From the NCBI GenBank assembly GCA_900546085.1, contig URBS01000075.1:1-10815 (forward strand): DNA of 10,815 nt, given 5' to 3'. Below the pieces are notes generated by a model. The model saw nothing but the letters and a program-made list of their open reading frames with translations. It did not search any database and was not told the DNA's origin. The DNA is from an uncultured Collinsella sp. (GTDB lineage Bacteria; Actinomycetota; Coriobacteriia; Coriobacteriales; Coriobacteriaceae). Below, piece by piece: positions 1 through 6,316 of this stretch (position 1 is its first letter; every line of letters starts with the position of its first letter). Both the position numbers and the translations under genes were made by a program.

Positions 1-54
1 AGGCGCGTGTCTTTGGGATGGAAGGGCGGCGCTGCTGGAAGGATGCTACATCCC

Positions 55-70
55 GACAGGTTTACTTTGG
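55..70 (+). repeat. Copy of a dispersed 16-bp repeat (GACAGGTTTAYTTTGG)
   Basis: GACAGGTTTACTTTGG here matches GACAGGTTTATTTTGG at 10740-10755 at 15 of 16 positions. Both copies lie outside genes, near opposite ends of the window. The right-hand copy sits inside a perfect inverted repeat. This one is followed only by a weak 5-bp hairpin (GGACT 69-73 with AGTCC 81-85), so it may be a degenerate or partial element. No gene is supported in 1-157: the open frames there are short or overlap the repressor gene in the wrong frame. Confidence 0.5.
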
Positions 71-118
71 ACTCGGAGAAAGTCCCTTCTGCTAGAAGCC
101 TCTATCCCCTTTTCGCTG

Positions 119-137
119 GTTCGCGCTTTGCGCGAAC
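119..137 (-). other. GC-rich hairpin downstream of the DtxR-family gene
   Basis: GTTCGCGC (119-126) and GCGCGAAC (130-137) form a perfect 8-bp stem with a TTT loop, about 20 nt past the repressor's stop codon on the minus strand. No U-tract follows (the minus strand continues CAGCGAAAAGGGG), so it is not a classical intrinsic terminator. It could protect the 3' end or assist termination; the role is unproven. Confidence 0.35.
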
Positions 138-157
138 TCCGCGCTACTGGGGACCTG

Positions 158-547
158 TTAGGATTCCGTTGTTGAGTTCGGCGTCTCTTCCCTGGCGAGC
201 ATCGTCTTCAGCTTCTCGAAGCTCTCCTCGCTCAGACAGTGCTCCATGTGGCAGCCCTCTTGCGACGCGACCTCAGCCGAAACACCCGCATCCTCCAGCA
301 GCCCCACGAAAAAGCAGTGACGCTCCCACATTTGACGAGCGACCTCCAACCCTCGCTCTGTCAGATGAACATCTCGTTTGCCCATTTCGACATAGCCGTT
401 GCTTTCCAGCGTCGCCATGGCCTTGGAAACGCTCGCCTTGGTTACGCCGAGGTACTCCGCAACGTCGATCGAGCGCACGATGCCCTGACGTTCCGACAGA
501 ACGTAGATCGATTCGAGATAGTCTTCTCCGGATTCACGTAGGGCCAT
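158..547 (-). CDS. DtxR/MntR-family metal-dependent transcriptional repressor
   Basis: 129 residues. The N-terminal winged helix-turn-helix spans about residues 4-62 (SIDVAEYLGVTKASVSKAMATLESNGYV is the recognition region). A helical metal-binding and dimerisation domain spans about 65-120. There is no C-terminal SH3-like domain, as in the short MntR branch. Aligned by eye to Bacillus subtilis MntR, the candidate metal ligands are D9, E12, H77, C99, E102 and H103; C99 replaces the MntR Glu and matches the DtxR/IdeR Cys. The expected role is Mn(II)- or Fe(II)-activated DNA binding that represses metal uptake genes. I chose the ATG at 547 because it has GAAAGG just upstream and begins the conserved ALRESGEDYLESIY segment; a longer open frame to 769 runs through the promoter and repeats. 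It is monocistronic on its upstream side and probably autoregulated. Whether it senses Mn or Fe cannot be settled from sequence. Confidence 0.9.
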   Translation of the reverse strand: MALRESGEDYLESIYVLSERQGIVRSIDVAEYLGVTKASVSKAMATLESNGYVEMGKRDVHLTERGLEVARQMWERHCFFVGLLEDAGVSAEVASQEGCHMEHCLSEESFEKLKTMLAREETPNSTTES

Positions 548-568
548 GGGCCGCCTTTCGCGATGCTT

Positions 569-651
569 GCTAGTTAGCCTTTGGATACTTTCCACGGCTA
601 ACTTTACCGCAAAAGTTGCCCATGTCTTACTGCTTTGCCTAAAAGTTAGCC
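569..651 (-). promoter_or_regulatory. Candidate operator cluster for the DtxR-family repressor
   Basis: The region just upstream of the repressor start carries AGTTAGCC at 572-579, its inverse GGCTAACT at 596-603, and AGTTAGCC again at 644-651. The middle site is part of an imperfect dyad: GGCTAACTTT (596-605) faces AAAAGTTGCC (611-620). The TTAGCC/GGCTAA half-site resembles DtxR/IdeR-type iron boxes (TTAGGTTAGCCTAACC-like). The location suggests negative autoregulation. I could not assign confident -35 and -10 boxes. The repeats are seen directly; the operator role is inferred. Confidence 0.5.
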
Positions 652-685
652 GCGTTTCACAAAACGTGCGGGATGAAAACAAAAT

Positions 686-740
686 GGGGACGCCCCGCAA
701 GGAGTGTCCCCAAGCGCCGGCGCAAAAGGAGCGTCCCCAA
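686..740 (-). repeat. Tandem GGGGAC-core repeat with hairpin, possibly also a terminator
   Basis: AAGGAGTGTCCCCAA (699-713) and AAGGAGCGTCCCCAA (726-740) are direct repeats, 14 of 15 identical, 27 bp apart. Between them lies the perfect palindrome GCGCCGGCGC (714-723). The left copy also folds: GGGGAC (686-691) pairs with GTCCCC (706-711), with further pairing inside the stem. On the minus strand this hairpin lies about 45 nt past the HAD gene's stop and is followed by ATTTTGTTTTC, so it could end the ABC-F/HAD transcript. It resembles other intergenic elements in the window that carry a GGGGAC core. Confidence 0.55.
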
Positions 741-755
741 CTGCCAGGTCCGCAG

Positions 756-1526
756 CTACAGCAGCCCAAAGTGCTTCGCGGCGTTATAGATCCCGTCGTC
801 GTCCACGGCGCTCGTCACATAGGTCGCCGCAGCTTTCACCGTGTCTTGCGCGTTGCCCATGGCCACGCTCGTGCCCACGGCGGCAAACATCGACAGGTCG
901 TTCTCGCCATCGCCAAAGGCAATCGCCTCGCTCGCGTCGATACCCAAGCGCTCCAGCGTCGCCGCCACGCCCAGGTCCTTGCCGCCGTTGACCGGAATAA
1001 TGTCGCAGAACAGGTCACACCAGCGCGTGGTTGTAGAATGCGACAGGACATCGGTAACTATGCCCTGGTCGGCCGGGTCCACAAAGGCGCAGAACTGGTA
1101 AACCGGCGCATCGAAAGCATGCTCAAAAGGCTCCTCGTGATACGAGATTCCGGCATTGTCGGCAGCCGCCACCACGCGCTTGGACAGGCGGTTCACAAAC
1201 GAATTCTCGCCCTGCATGCACAGCGAGTCATAGCGCCCCTGCGCCACCTGGTCCACAATCACTGCGACGTCGTCCGGATCGATCGGGCAGCTGCGGTAAA
1301 CGCCCTCGGCATCAAAGCAGTGCTGGCCCGAAAGCGTAATGTACGCATCCCAATCCAAATCGAGCAGCCAATCCGGTATCTGGTAGGTCGGGCGACCCGT
1401 GGCGATCACGCACGCAATCCCCTGCTCATGAAAGCTGTCGAGCACCTGCTGCGCCGACGCCGGAATCCGATGGGTCTTAAAGCTCAACAACGTGCCGTCG
1501 ATATCGAAAAACGCGGCCTTGATCAT
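756..1526 (-). CDS. Cof-type HAD-IIB family hydrolase (sugar or nucleotide phosphatase)
   Basis: 256 residues, the usual length for Cof-type HAD phosphatases. Motif I is FFDIDGT with nucleophile D8 and acid/base D10. Motif II is IATGRP with T43. Motif III Lys is K183 in GGKDLG. Motif IV is GDGENDLSMF with D206 and D210. The C2-type cap lies between motifs II and III (about 70-180), which defines subclass IIB. The substrate is probably a phosphorylated sugar or a flavin/pyridoxal-type phosphate, and sequence does not identify it. The ATG is 6 nt after the stop of the ABC-F gene, and the GAGG of its ribosome site lies in that gap, so the two genes are almost certainly co-transcribed and perhaps translationally coupled. 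No functional link to ABC-F is evident. Confidence 0.92.
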   Translation of the reverse strand: MIKAAFFDIDGTLLSFKTHRIPASAQQVLDSFHEQGIACVIATGRPTYQIPDWLLDLDWDAYITLSGQHCFDAEGVYRSCPIDPDDVAVIVDQVAQGRYDSLCMQGENSFVNRLSKRVVAAADNAGISYHEEPFEHAFDAPVYQFCAFVDPADQGIVTDVLSHSTTTRWCDLFCDIIPVNGGKDLGVAATLERLGIDASEAIAFGDGENDLSMFAAVGTSVAMGNAQDTVKAAATYVTSAVDDDGIYNAAKHFGLL

Positions 1527-1532
1527 CCTCGC

Positions 1533-3392
1533 CTACTCCTCGCCCTCGAGCTTCTCGCTCGCCTCGAGCCACGCCATCTCCAGCTCGTCCATGGCGGCGT
1601 GGGCCTCGTCGATCTTTGCCTGCTGCTCGCCCAGCGCCGTGTAGTTGGTGGGGTCGACCTGAGCCATCGCGGCCTCGGCCTCCTCCACGCGGGCGCGCTG
1701 CGTCTCCATTTTGCGCTCGAGCGAGCTCACCTCGCGGCGAAGCTTCTGGCGTTCGGCGTTGGAAAGGCCATTGGGCTGGCCGCTCGACTTGGGCTTTTCG
1801 GCCGCAGCCGCCGCGGCACCGGTGTCAAACGTGCCGGTCTTGGCGCTCGGCGCACCCACGGGCTCGCCCTCGGCGGTGGCGTTGCACAGGCGCAGGTACT
1901 GGTCCACGCCGCCGGGCATATGCGTCAGGTGGCCGTCGAGCAGCGCCCACTGCTGGTCGGTCACGCGCTCCATCAAGAAGCGGTCGTGCGTCACCAGGAT
2001 CAGCGTGCCGGGCCAGCCGTCGAGCAGGTCCTCGACAATCGCGAGCATGTCGGTATCCAGGTCGTTGCCGGGCTCGTCCAGGATAAGCACGTTGGGCTCG
2101 TCCAGGATCGTCAGCAGCAGCGACAGGCGACGGCGCTGGCCGCCCGAAAGATCGCCGATGCGACTCCAGAGCTGCTGTGTCGTAAAGCCCAGGCGCTCGC
2201 AAAGTTTCTCGGGCGAAGTCTCCTTGCCGTCGATGACGTAGTACTTCTTATAGTTGCCGAGCACCTCGCGGATCGTATCGCCCATGTAAGGTTCCAGCTC
2301 CTCGAGCTGCTGCGACAGCACGCCAAAGCGCACCGTCTGGCCAATCTTCACACGGCCGCGCATGGGTTCAATCTTGCCCTGGATCACGTCGAGCAAGGTC
2401 GACTTGCCGGCGCCGTTCTCGCCCAAAAGACCATAGCGGTCGCCTGCACCGATGAGCCAGGTCACATCAGAGAGCACCTGCTTGGGCGCACCATCGGTAT
2501 CCGCATAGCCGGCGTCCACGTCGACCACGTCGATAACCTGCTTGCCCAGGCGGCTCACGGCGAGACGCTTGAGCTCCAACTCGTCACGCACGGGCGGTAC
2601 GTCGGCGATGAGCTCGCGAGCGGCATCCACGCGAAACTTGGGCTTGGTGGAGCGCGCCTGGGCACCGCGGCTCAGCCACGCGAGCTCCTTGCGCGCCATG
2701 TTGCGACGACGCTCCTCGGTAACGGCGGCCATGCGGTCGCGCTCCACGCGCTGTAGGATGTATGCCGAATAGCCGCCCTCGAAGGGGTCGACCTGGCCAT
2801 CGTGGACCTCCCACATGCTGGTGCAGACCTCGTCCAAGAACCAGCGGTCGTGCGTGACCACGAGCATGGCGCCCTGGCCGCGCTGCCAGCGGGCTTTTAG
2901 GTGACGCGCGAGCCAGTTGATGGTGCGCATGTCCAGGTGGTTGGTAGGCTCGTCGAGCATAAGCACGTCGTAGTCGCCGATCAGCAGGCGCGCGAGGTCC
3001 ACGCGACGACGCTGGCCGCCCGAGAGCTCGCCCACCGTGCCTTCCCAGGGCACATCGCTGATAAGACCGGCCAGGATCTGGCGTGTACGCGGGCTCGAGG
3101 CCCACTCGTACTCGGGCGTGTCGCCCACGACGGCATGATGCACGGTGTCGGTATCGACCAGATTGTCCTTTTGGCCGAGCAATCCGATCGTGGTGTCGCG
3201 GCGGTGCGTCACGCGGCCGTCGTCGGGCTCCAACGTGCCGGCGAGCACGCTCAGCAGCGTCGACTTGCCGTCGCCGTTTTTGCCGACGATACCAATACGG
3301 TCGCCCTCGCCCACGCCGAGCGTCACGCTATCGAAAATATGCTTGGTGGGAAACTCTAGGCTGATGGAATCGCATCCCAAAAGAATCGCCAT
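1533..3392 (-). CDS. ABC-F family ATPase (Uup-like, ribosome-associated)
   Basis: 619 residues with two ABC domains and no membrane segments, the hallmark of ABC-F proteins that act on ribosomes. Domain 1: Walker A GKNGDGKST (37-45), signature LSGGQ (123-127), Walker B with DEPTNHLD (147-154), H-loop THD (180-182). The inter-domain linker, rich in Arg and Glu, spans about 205-275. Domain 2: Walker A GENGAGKST (324-332), LSGGQ (415-419), and Walker B reading DEPGNDLD (439-446) where DEPTNDLD is usual. After an Ala/Gly-rich spacer, a charged coiled coil (about 550-619) closes the protein, as in Uup. The ATG at 3392 has AAGGAG 8 nt upstream; a longer open frame to 3587 crosses a palindrome and the pst terminator and is rejected. 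Uup-type proteins help with ribosome or DNA-structure problems, while other ABC-F members give antibiotic resistance. Overall architecture favours Uup, but resistance cannot be excluded. Confidence 0.92.
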   Translation of the reverse strand: MAILLGCDSISLEFPTKHIFDSVTLGVGEGDRIGIVGKNGDGKSTLLSVLAGTLEPDDGRVTHRRDTTIGLLGQKDNLVDTDTVHHAVVGDTPEYEWASSPRTRQILAGLISDVPWEGTVGELSGGQRRRVDLARLLIGDYDVLMLDEPTNHLDMRTINWLARHLKARWQRGQGAMLVVTHDRWFLDEVCTSMWEVHDGQVDPFEGGYSAYILQRVERDRMAAVTEERRRNMARKELAWLSRGAQARSTKPKFRVDAARELIADVPPVRDELELKRLAVSRLGKQVIDVVDVDAGYADTDGAPKQVLSDVTWLIGAGDRYGLLGENGAGKSTLLDVIQGKIEPMRGRVKIGQTVRFGVLSQQLEELEPYMGDTIREVLGNYKKYYVIDGKETSPEKLCERLGFTTQQLWSRIGDLSGGQRRRLSLLLTILDEPNVLILDEPGNDLDTDMLAIVEDLLDGWPGTLILVTHDRFLMERVTDQQWALLDGHLTHMPGGVDQYLRLCNATAEGEPVGAPSAKTGTFDTGAAAAAAEKPKSSGQPNGLSNAERQKLRREVSSLERKMETQRARVEEAEAAMAQVDPTNYTALGEQQAKIDEAHAAMDELEMAWLEASEKLEGEE

Positions 3393-3436
3393 ATGCCCTG
3401 CTCCTTCGTAGAGATTCAACGTTGTCCATGATAGCG

Positions 3437-3477
3437 AAAACCACCACAAAGGGGACAGGCACCTTTGTGGTGGTTTT
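3437..3477. repeat. Perfect 16-bp inverted repeat with GGGGACAGG core (REP-like palindrome)
   Basis: AAAACCACCACAAAGG (3437-3452) and CCTTTGTGGTGGTTTT (3462-3477) are perfect reverse complements around the 9-nt loop GGACAGGCA. The loop with its flanking Gs reads GGGGACAGGCACC, a core like those of the other intergenic palindromes here. It begins 45 nt upstream of the ABC-F start and lies 26 nt past the pst terminator's A/T tract. Because the stem ends in T's on both strands it could act as a bidirectional terminator or as a leader hairpin for the ABC-F mRNA. It may be a REP/BIME-type element mobilised in trans; no transposase is present in the window. Confidence 0.7.
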
Positions 3478-3502
3478 GGGCAAGCGCACCAGCACGCGAC
3501 GC

Positions 3503-3539
3503 AAAAAGGCGGGCCATCTCCCGCAAGAGATGACCCGCC
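3503..3539 (-). terminator. Rho-independent terminator of the pst operon
   Basis: On the minus strand, GGCGGGTCATCTC (3539-3527) pairs with GAGATGGCCCGCC (3520-3508) with one G-T wobble and a 6-nt loop, followed by TTTTT (3507-3503). It lies about 56 nt past the pstB stop codon. Stem strength, position and U-tract make this a confident intrinsic terminator separating pst from the ABC-F gene. Confidence 0.9.
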
Positions 3540-3551
3540 TCTCCAATCAGC

Positions 3552-3577
3552 CCCGCGGCAACCGTGGCCGCCGCGGG
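3552..3577 (-). other. GC-rich hairpin between pstB and its terminator
   Basis: CCCGCGGC (3552-3559) and GCCGCGGG (3570-3577) form a perfect 8-bp stem with a 10-nt loop, about 18 nt past the pstB stop. It has no U-tract of its own and precedes the true terminator, so it would be a stable structure in the 3' untranslated region of the pst mRNA. Its function is unknown. Confidence 0.45.
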
Positions 3578-3595
3578 CCTCAAGCATGTCCCGGA

Positions 3596-4468
3596 CTAGG
3601 AGAACATGCCGGTGAGGTAATCATTCAGCCGCTTATCCTTGGGCCGTTGAAAAATCTCGTCGGTCTCGTCGTACTCGACCATATCGCCCATGTAGAAAAA
3701 CGCCGTGCGGTTGGAAACGCGCGACGCCTGCTCCATGTTGTGCGTCACGATGACGATGGCGCGGTCGGCCACGATCGACGACATGAGGTCCTCGATCGCC
3801 AGCGTCGAGATGGGGTCGAGCGCCGAGCAGGGCTCGTCAAACAGGATTACGTCGGGGTTGAGTGCCAGCGTGCGCGCGATGCACAAACGCTGCTGCTGAC
3901 CGCCCGAAAGCGCGTAGGCGCTCTTGTCGAGCTTGTCCTTGACCTCGTCCCACAGGGCCGCACCGCGCAGGCTTTCCTCGACCATGCGATCGAGCTCGTC
4001 GCGGTCGGTGATGCCGTGGCGCTTGGGCGCAAACGTGATGTTGTCTCGAATGGACTTGCGGAAGGGGTTGGGCTGCTGAAACACCATGCCAATGGACCGG
4101 CGCAGCTCGTAGGTATTCTCGGTCTTGGTGTTCACGTTGCGTCCGCGGTAGCTGATCTCGCCCTCCACGCGGCAGCCGCGAATCTCGCGATTCATAAGGT
4201 TGAGGCTGCGCAAAAAGGTCGACTTGCCGCAGCCCGAAGGCCCGATGAGCGCCGTGATCTCACCCTTGTGGAAGTCGAGCGACGTGTCGTGCAGCGCATG
4301 GTGGTCGCCATAGTACACGTTGACGTCCTTGGTGGAGAGCACGACCTCGTCGCTCACGGCCTTGCCGCTCACGCGCACGTGCTTCTCGCTCTCCCCCACA
4401 CTCGACAGAAAGTCCTGGGTCTCGGACGTGGCCGCATCGGTTGCGGGCGTCGCATTTATCTCGCTCAT
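3596..4468 (-). CDS. pstB: Phosphate ABC transporter ATP-binding protein PstB
   Basis: 290 residues. The cytoplasmic ATPase powers phosphate import through PstC/PstA. Walker A GPSGCGKST is at 76-84, the Q-loop is in GMVFQQPNPF (127-136), signature LSGGQQQR is at 187-194, Walker B VILFDEP is at 207-213, and the switch His is H243 in THNMEQA. The NPF after the Q-loop and DEPCSALDPIST are PstB hallmarks. The protein is about 30-40 residues longer than typical PstB because of a Ser/Thr/Glu-rich N-terminal tail (1-40) that looks disordered. I keep the ATG at 4468 because it overlaps the pstA stop as ATGA; AAGGAGG lies 11 nt upstream inside the end of pstA. A later start would leave the junction without that coupling. 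It is the last gene of the operon: no phoU follows, only hairpins and a terminator. Confidence 0.95.
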   Translation of the reverse strand: MSEINATPATDAATSETQDFLSSVGESEKHVRVSGKAVSDEVVLSTKDVNVYYGDHHALHDTSLDFHKGEITALIGPSGCGKSTFLRSLNLMNREIRGCRVEGEISYRGRNVNTKTENTYELRRSIGMVFQQPNPFRKSIRDNITFAPKRHGITDRDELDRMVEESLRGAALWDEVKDKLDKSAYALSGGQQQRLCIARTLALNPDVILFDEPCSALDPISTLAIEDLMSSIVADRAIVIVTHNMEQASRVSNRTAFFYMGDMVEYDETDEIFQRPKDKRLNDYLTGMFS

Positions 4469-5391
4469 TCGGCCGTCATCCTCCTTGCCAGTTGCTTGCC
4501 CACGATACGGGCGACTACGTTAAACAGCAGCACGCAAATCATCAGCAGCGCCGCGGTGCCCCAAACGATCTGCTGGGCCTCGGGGCTGCCCTCACCGTAA
4601 ATCTTGTAGATGTGCACGGCGAGCGACTCACCGGGGCGGAACACGTTCCAGGCGCAGGTGGGACTCGACAGGTTAAAGCTCAAGAAGTTCAGACGCACCG
4701 GCGAGCTCATGCCCGAGGTAAAGAGCAGCGCCGCGGCCTCGCCAAAGACACGGCCGGCCGAAAGCACGATGCCGGTCACGATGGCGGGCATGGCCTCGGG
4801 AATCAGAATGTGCAGCGTGGCCTCCCAGCGGGTGAGTCCCATGGCCAGGCACGCATCGCGCTGGGCCTGCGGCACGTCCTCGAGCGCCTGCTGAATCACG
4901 CGCACCAGGATGGGGATGTTGAACATGGTGAGCGCGACGGCGCCGGAGATGATGGAGTACTTCCAGCCCAGCTGCACCGAGAACACCAGAAAGCCGAACA
5001 TGCCTACGACAATGGAGGGCAGCGAGGACAGCGTCTCGATGGCGGTCGAGGCGATGTCGCGAATAGGCCCATCGGGCGCGTACTCAACCAAAAAGACCGC
5101 GCCACCCAGGCTAATGGGCACCGAGATGACTAGAGTGATCAGCAGCAGATAGAACGAGTCGAACAGCTGGTAGAGCACGCCGCCCTGCGTTCCGTTGGCG
5201 CGTGCGGGCTGCGTGAGAAAGCCCGGCTGGAACAGCGTCGAGATACCCTCGAACAGGATGTAGGCCACCATGGAGACGACGACGAGCATGACGATGGCGA
5301 CGATCGCCGTCAACACGCCCGTGGCGATGCGGTCCTGTTTTTGGACACGCCCGAGTCTCGCCTCGTCGATATGGATGCGCGTGCTAGCCAC
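4465..5391 (-). CDS. pstA: Phosphate ABC transporter permease PstA
   Basis: 308 residues from the GTG at 5391. An integral membrane permease with about six membrane segments; the first is near 25-47 (ATGVLTAIVAIVMLVVVSMV region). The ABC-permease coupling loop is seen in QRDACLAMGLTRWEATLHILIPEAMPAIVTGIVL, about residues 184-217. The RPGESLAVHIY motif before the last helix is typical of PstA. It pairs with PstC to form the channel. Start choice: the GTG at 5391 overlaps the pstC stop by 8 nt (GTGGCTAG) and has GAAGG 5 nt upstream. The open frame can be extended to a TTG at 5415, giving 316 residues and a 32-nt overlap, which I consider less likely. The ATGA overlap with pstB points to tight translational coupling. 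Confidence 0.93.
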   Translation of the reverse strand: MASTRIHIDEARLGRVQKQDRIATGVLTAIVAIVMLVVVSMVAYILFEGISTLFQPGFLTQPARANGTQGGVLYQLFDSFYLLLITLVISVPISLGGAVFLVEYAPDGPIRDIASTAIETLSSLPSIVVGMFGFLVFSVQLGWKYSIISGAVALTMFNIPILVRVIQQALEDVPQAQRDACLAMGLTRWEATLHILIPEAMPAIVTGIVLSAGRVFGEAAALLFTSGMSSPVRLNFLSFNLSSPTCAWNVFRPGESLAVHIYKIYGEGSPEAQQIVWGTAALLMICVLLFNVVARIVGKQLARRMTAE

Positions 5392-6292
5392 GAGCCTTCG
5401 CCCCCTTGCGGCCAATGAGATGGATAATCAGGATGAAGATGAGGCTCATGCCCATCAGCAGCAGACCGAGCGCCCACAGAACGTCGTCCTGGGCTGAGCC
5501 CTCGGCATAGACCGCCATAGACGTGGTGAGCGTGGTGGTGATGGTGGACGCCGGCGACAGCAGCGACGTCGGCATGGCCTCGATGCCGCCGATAACCATG
5601 CGCACGGCGAGCGTCTCGCCAAAGGCGCGGGTCATGCCAAGGATGACCGCGGTCATGAGCGACGGCATGGCGGACTTGAGCACCACGTGCCAGATGGTCT
5701 GCCAGCGGGTGTAGCCCAGTGCGAGCGAGCCCTGACGGTAGCTGTCGGGCACGGCGCGCAGGCCATCGACCGAAAGCGTGGTCATCGTCGGCAGAATCAT
5801 GACTGCCAGCACGATGGCGCCGGGCAAGATTCCCAGACCCGTGCTCACGTGGAAAACGCTCTTCATAAGGCCAACGACCACGTGAAAGCCAATCAGGCCA
5901 AAGACGACCGAGGGAATGCCGGTCAAAAGCTCAATAAGCGGCTGAAAGACCTTGGAGCCAAACTTAGGCTGGATTTCGACCGCAAAGATGGCAGAGCCGA
6001 TGGCGAAGGGCAGCGCAATGAGCGTGGAGAGCACCATGACCGCAAACGAGGTGACGATCAGAGGCAGGGCGCCGGTGTAAGGCAGACCGTTTTCGGCTGT
6101 GTTGGCCAGGTCCCACTTGGTGCCGGTGAAGAACTCGACAACCGAAACGCCATCCCTGAGAAAAGCCAAGAGGCCCTTTTGGGCGACCATAAAGATGAGC
6201 GCGGCAACGACAAGCGTCACGAGCGCTACGCACGCGCCCGTGACGCCCAGGCCCACGTTCTCAAGGTCGCGCTTTGGCAGCTGTTTTGCCAT
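5384..6292 (-). CDS. pstC: Phosphate ABC transporter permease PstC
   Basis: 302 residues. An integral membrane permease with about six hydrophobic segments, the first near 15-38 and the last near 270-292. A periplasm-facing loop (45-70, including EFFTGTKWD and NGLPYTGALPLI) matches PstC proteins. The coupling loop for PstB lies in SYRQGSLALGYTRWQTIWHVVLKSAMP (about 185-212), followed by GMTRAFGETLAVRMVIGG, a strong PstC signature. The ATG at 6292 has AAAGG 7 nt upstream. It begins 24 nt after the pstS stop and overlaps pstA. With PstA it forms the transmembrane path that accepts phosphate from PstS. Confidence 0.95.
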   Translation of the reverse strand: MAKQLPKRDLENVGLGVTGACVALVTLVVAALIFMVAQKGLLAFLRDGVSVVEFFTGTKWDLANTAENGLPYTGALPLIVTSFAVMVLSTLIALPFAIGSAIFAVEIQPKFGSKVFQPLIELLTGIPSVVFGLIGFHVVVGLMKSVFHVSTGLGILPGAIVLAVMILPTMTTLSVDGLRAVPDSYRQGSLALGYTRWQTIWHVVLKSAMPSLMTAVILGMTRAFGETLAVRMVIGGIEAMPTSLLSPASTITTTLTTSMAVYAEGSAQDDVLWALGLLLMGMSLIFILIIHLIGRKGAKARG

Positions 6293-6316
6293 TGCAAACC
6301 TTTCCGGGGCGATTAC

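Noticed and set aside
686..740. CRISPR array
   Set aside because: Only two short repeat units with a 12-bp gap, no series of spacers and no cas genes in the window.
548..769. N-terminal extension of the DtxR-family protein back to 769
   Set aside because: The added 74 residues cover the operator-like repeats and the GGGGAC tandem repeats; the ATG at 547 has its own ribosome site and starts at the conserved domain.
546..2756. A 736-codon open frame on the plus strand, opposite the HAD and ABC-F genes
   Set aside because: It is antisense to two genes with intact catalytic motifs, its translation is low-complexity (rich in His, Arg, Leu, Ala) with no recognisable domain, and long antisense frames are expected from GC-rich codon bias.
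1533..3392. Antibiotic-resistance ABC-F gene as a headline finding
   Set aside because: The C-terminal coiled coil and overall layout favour the housekeeping Uup-like branch; no resistance-type context or close match can be claimed from sequence alone.
3422..4600. A 392-codon open frame on the plus strand starting in the 3437-3477 palindrome region
   Set aside because: It runs antisense through pstB and its terminator and its early codons are palindrome sequence; no family resemblance.
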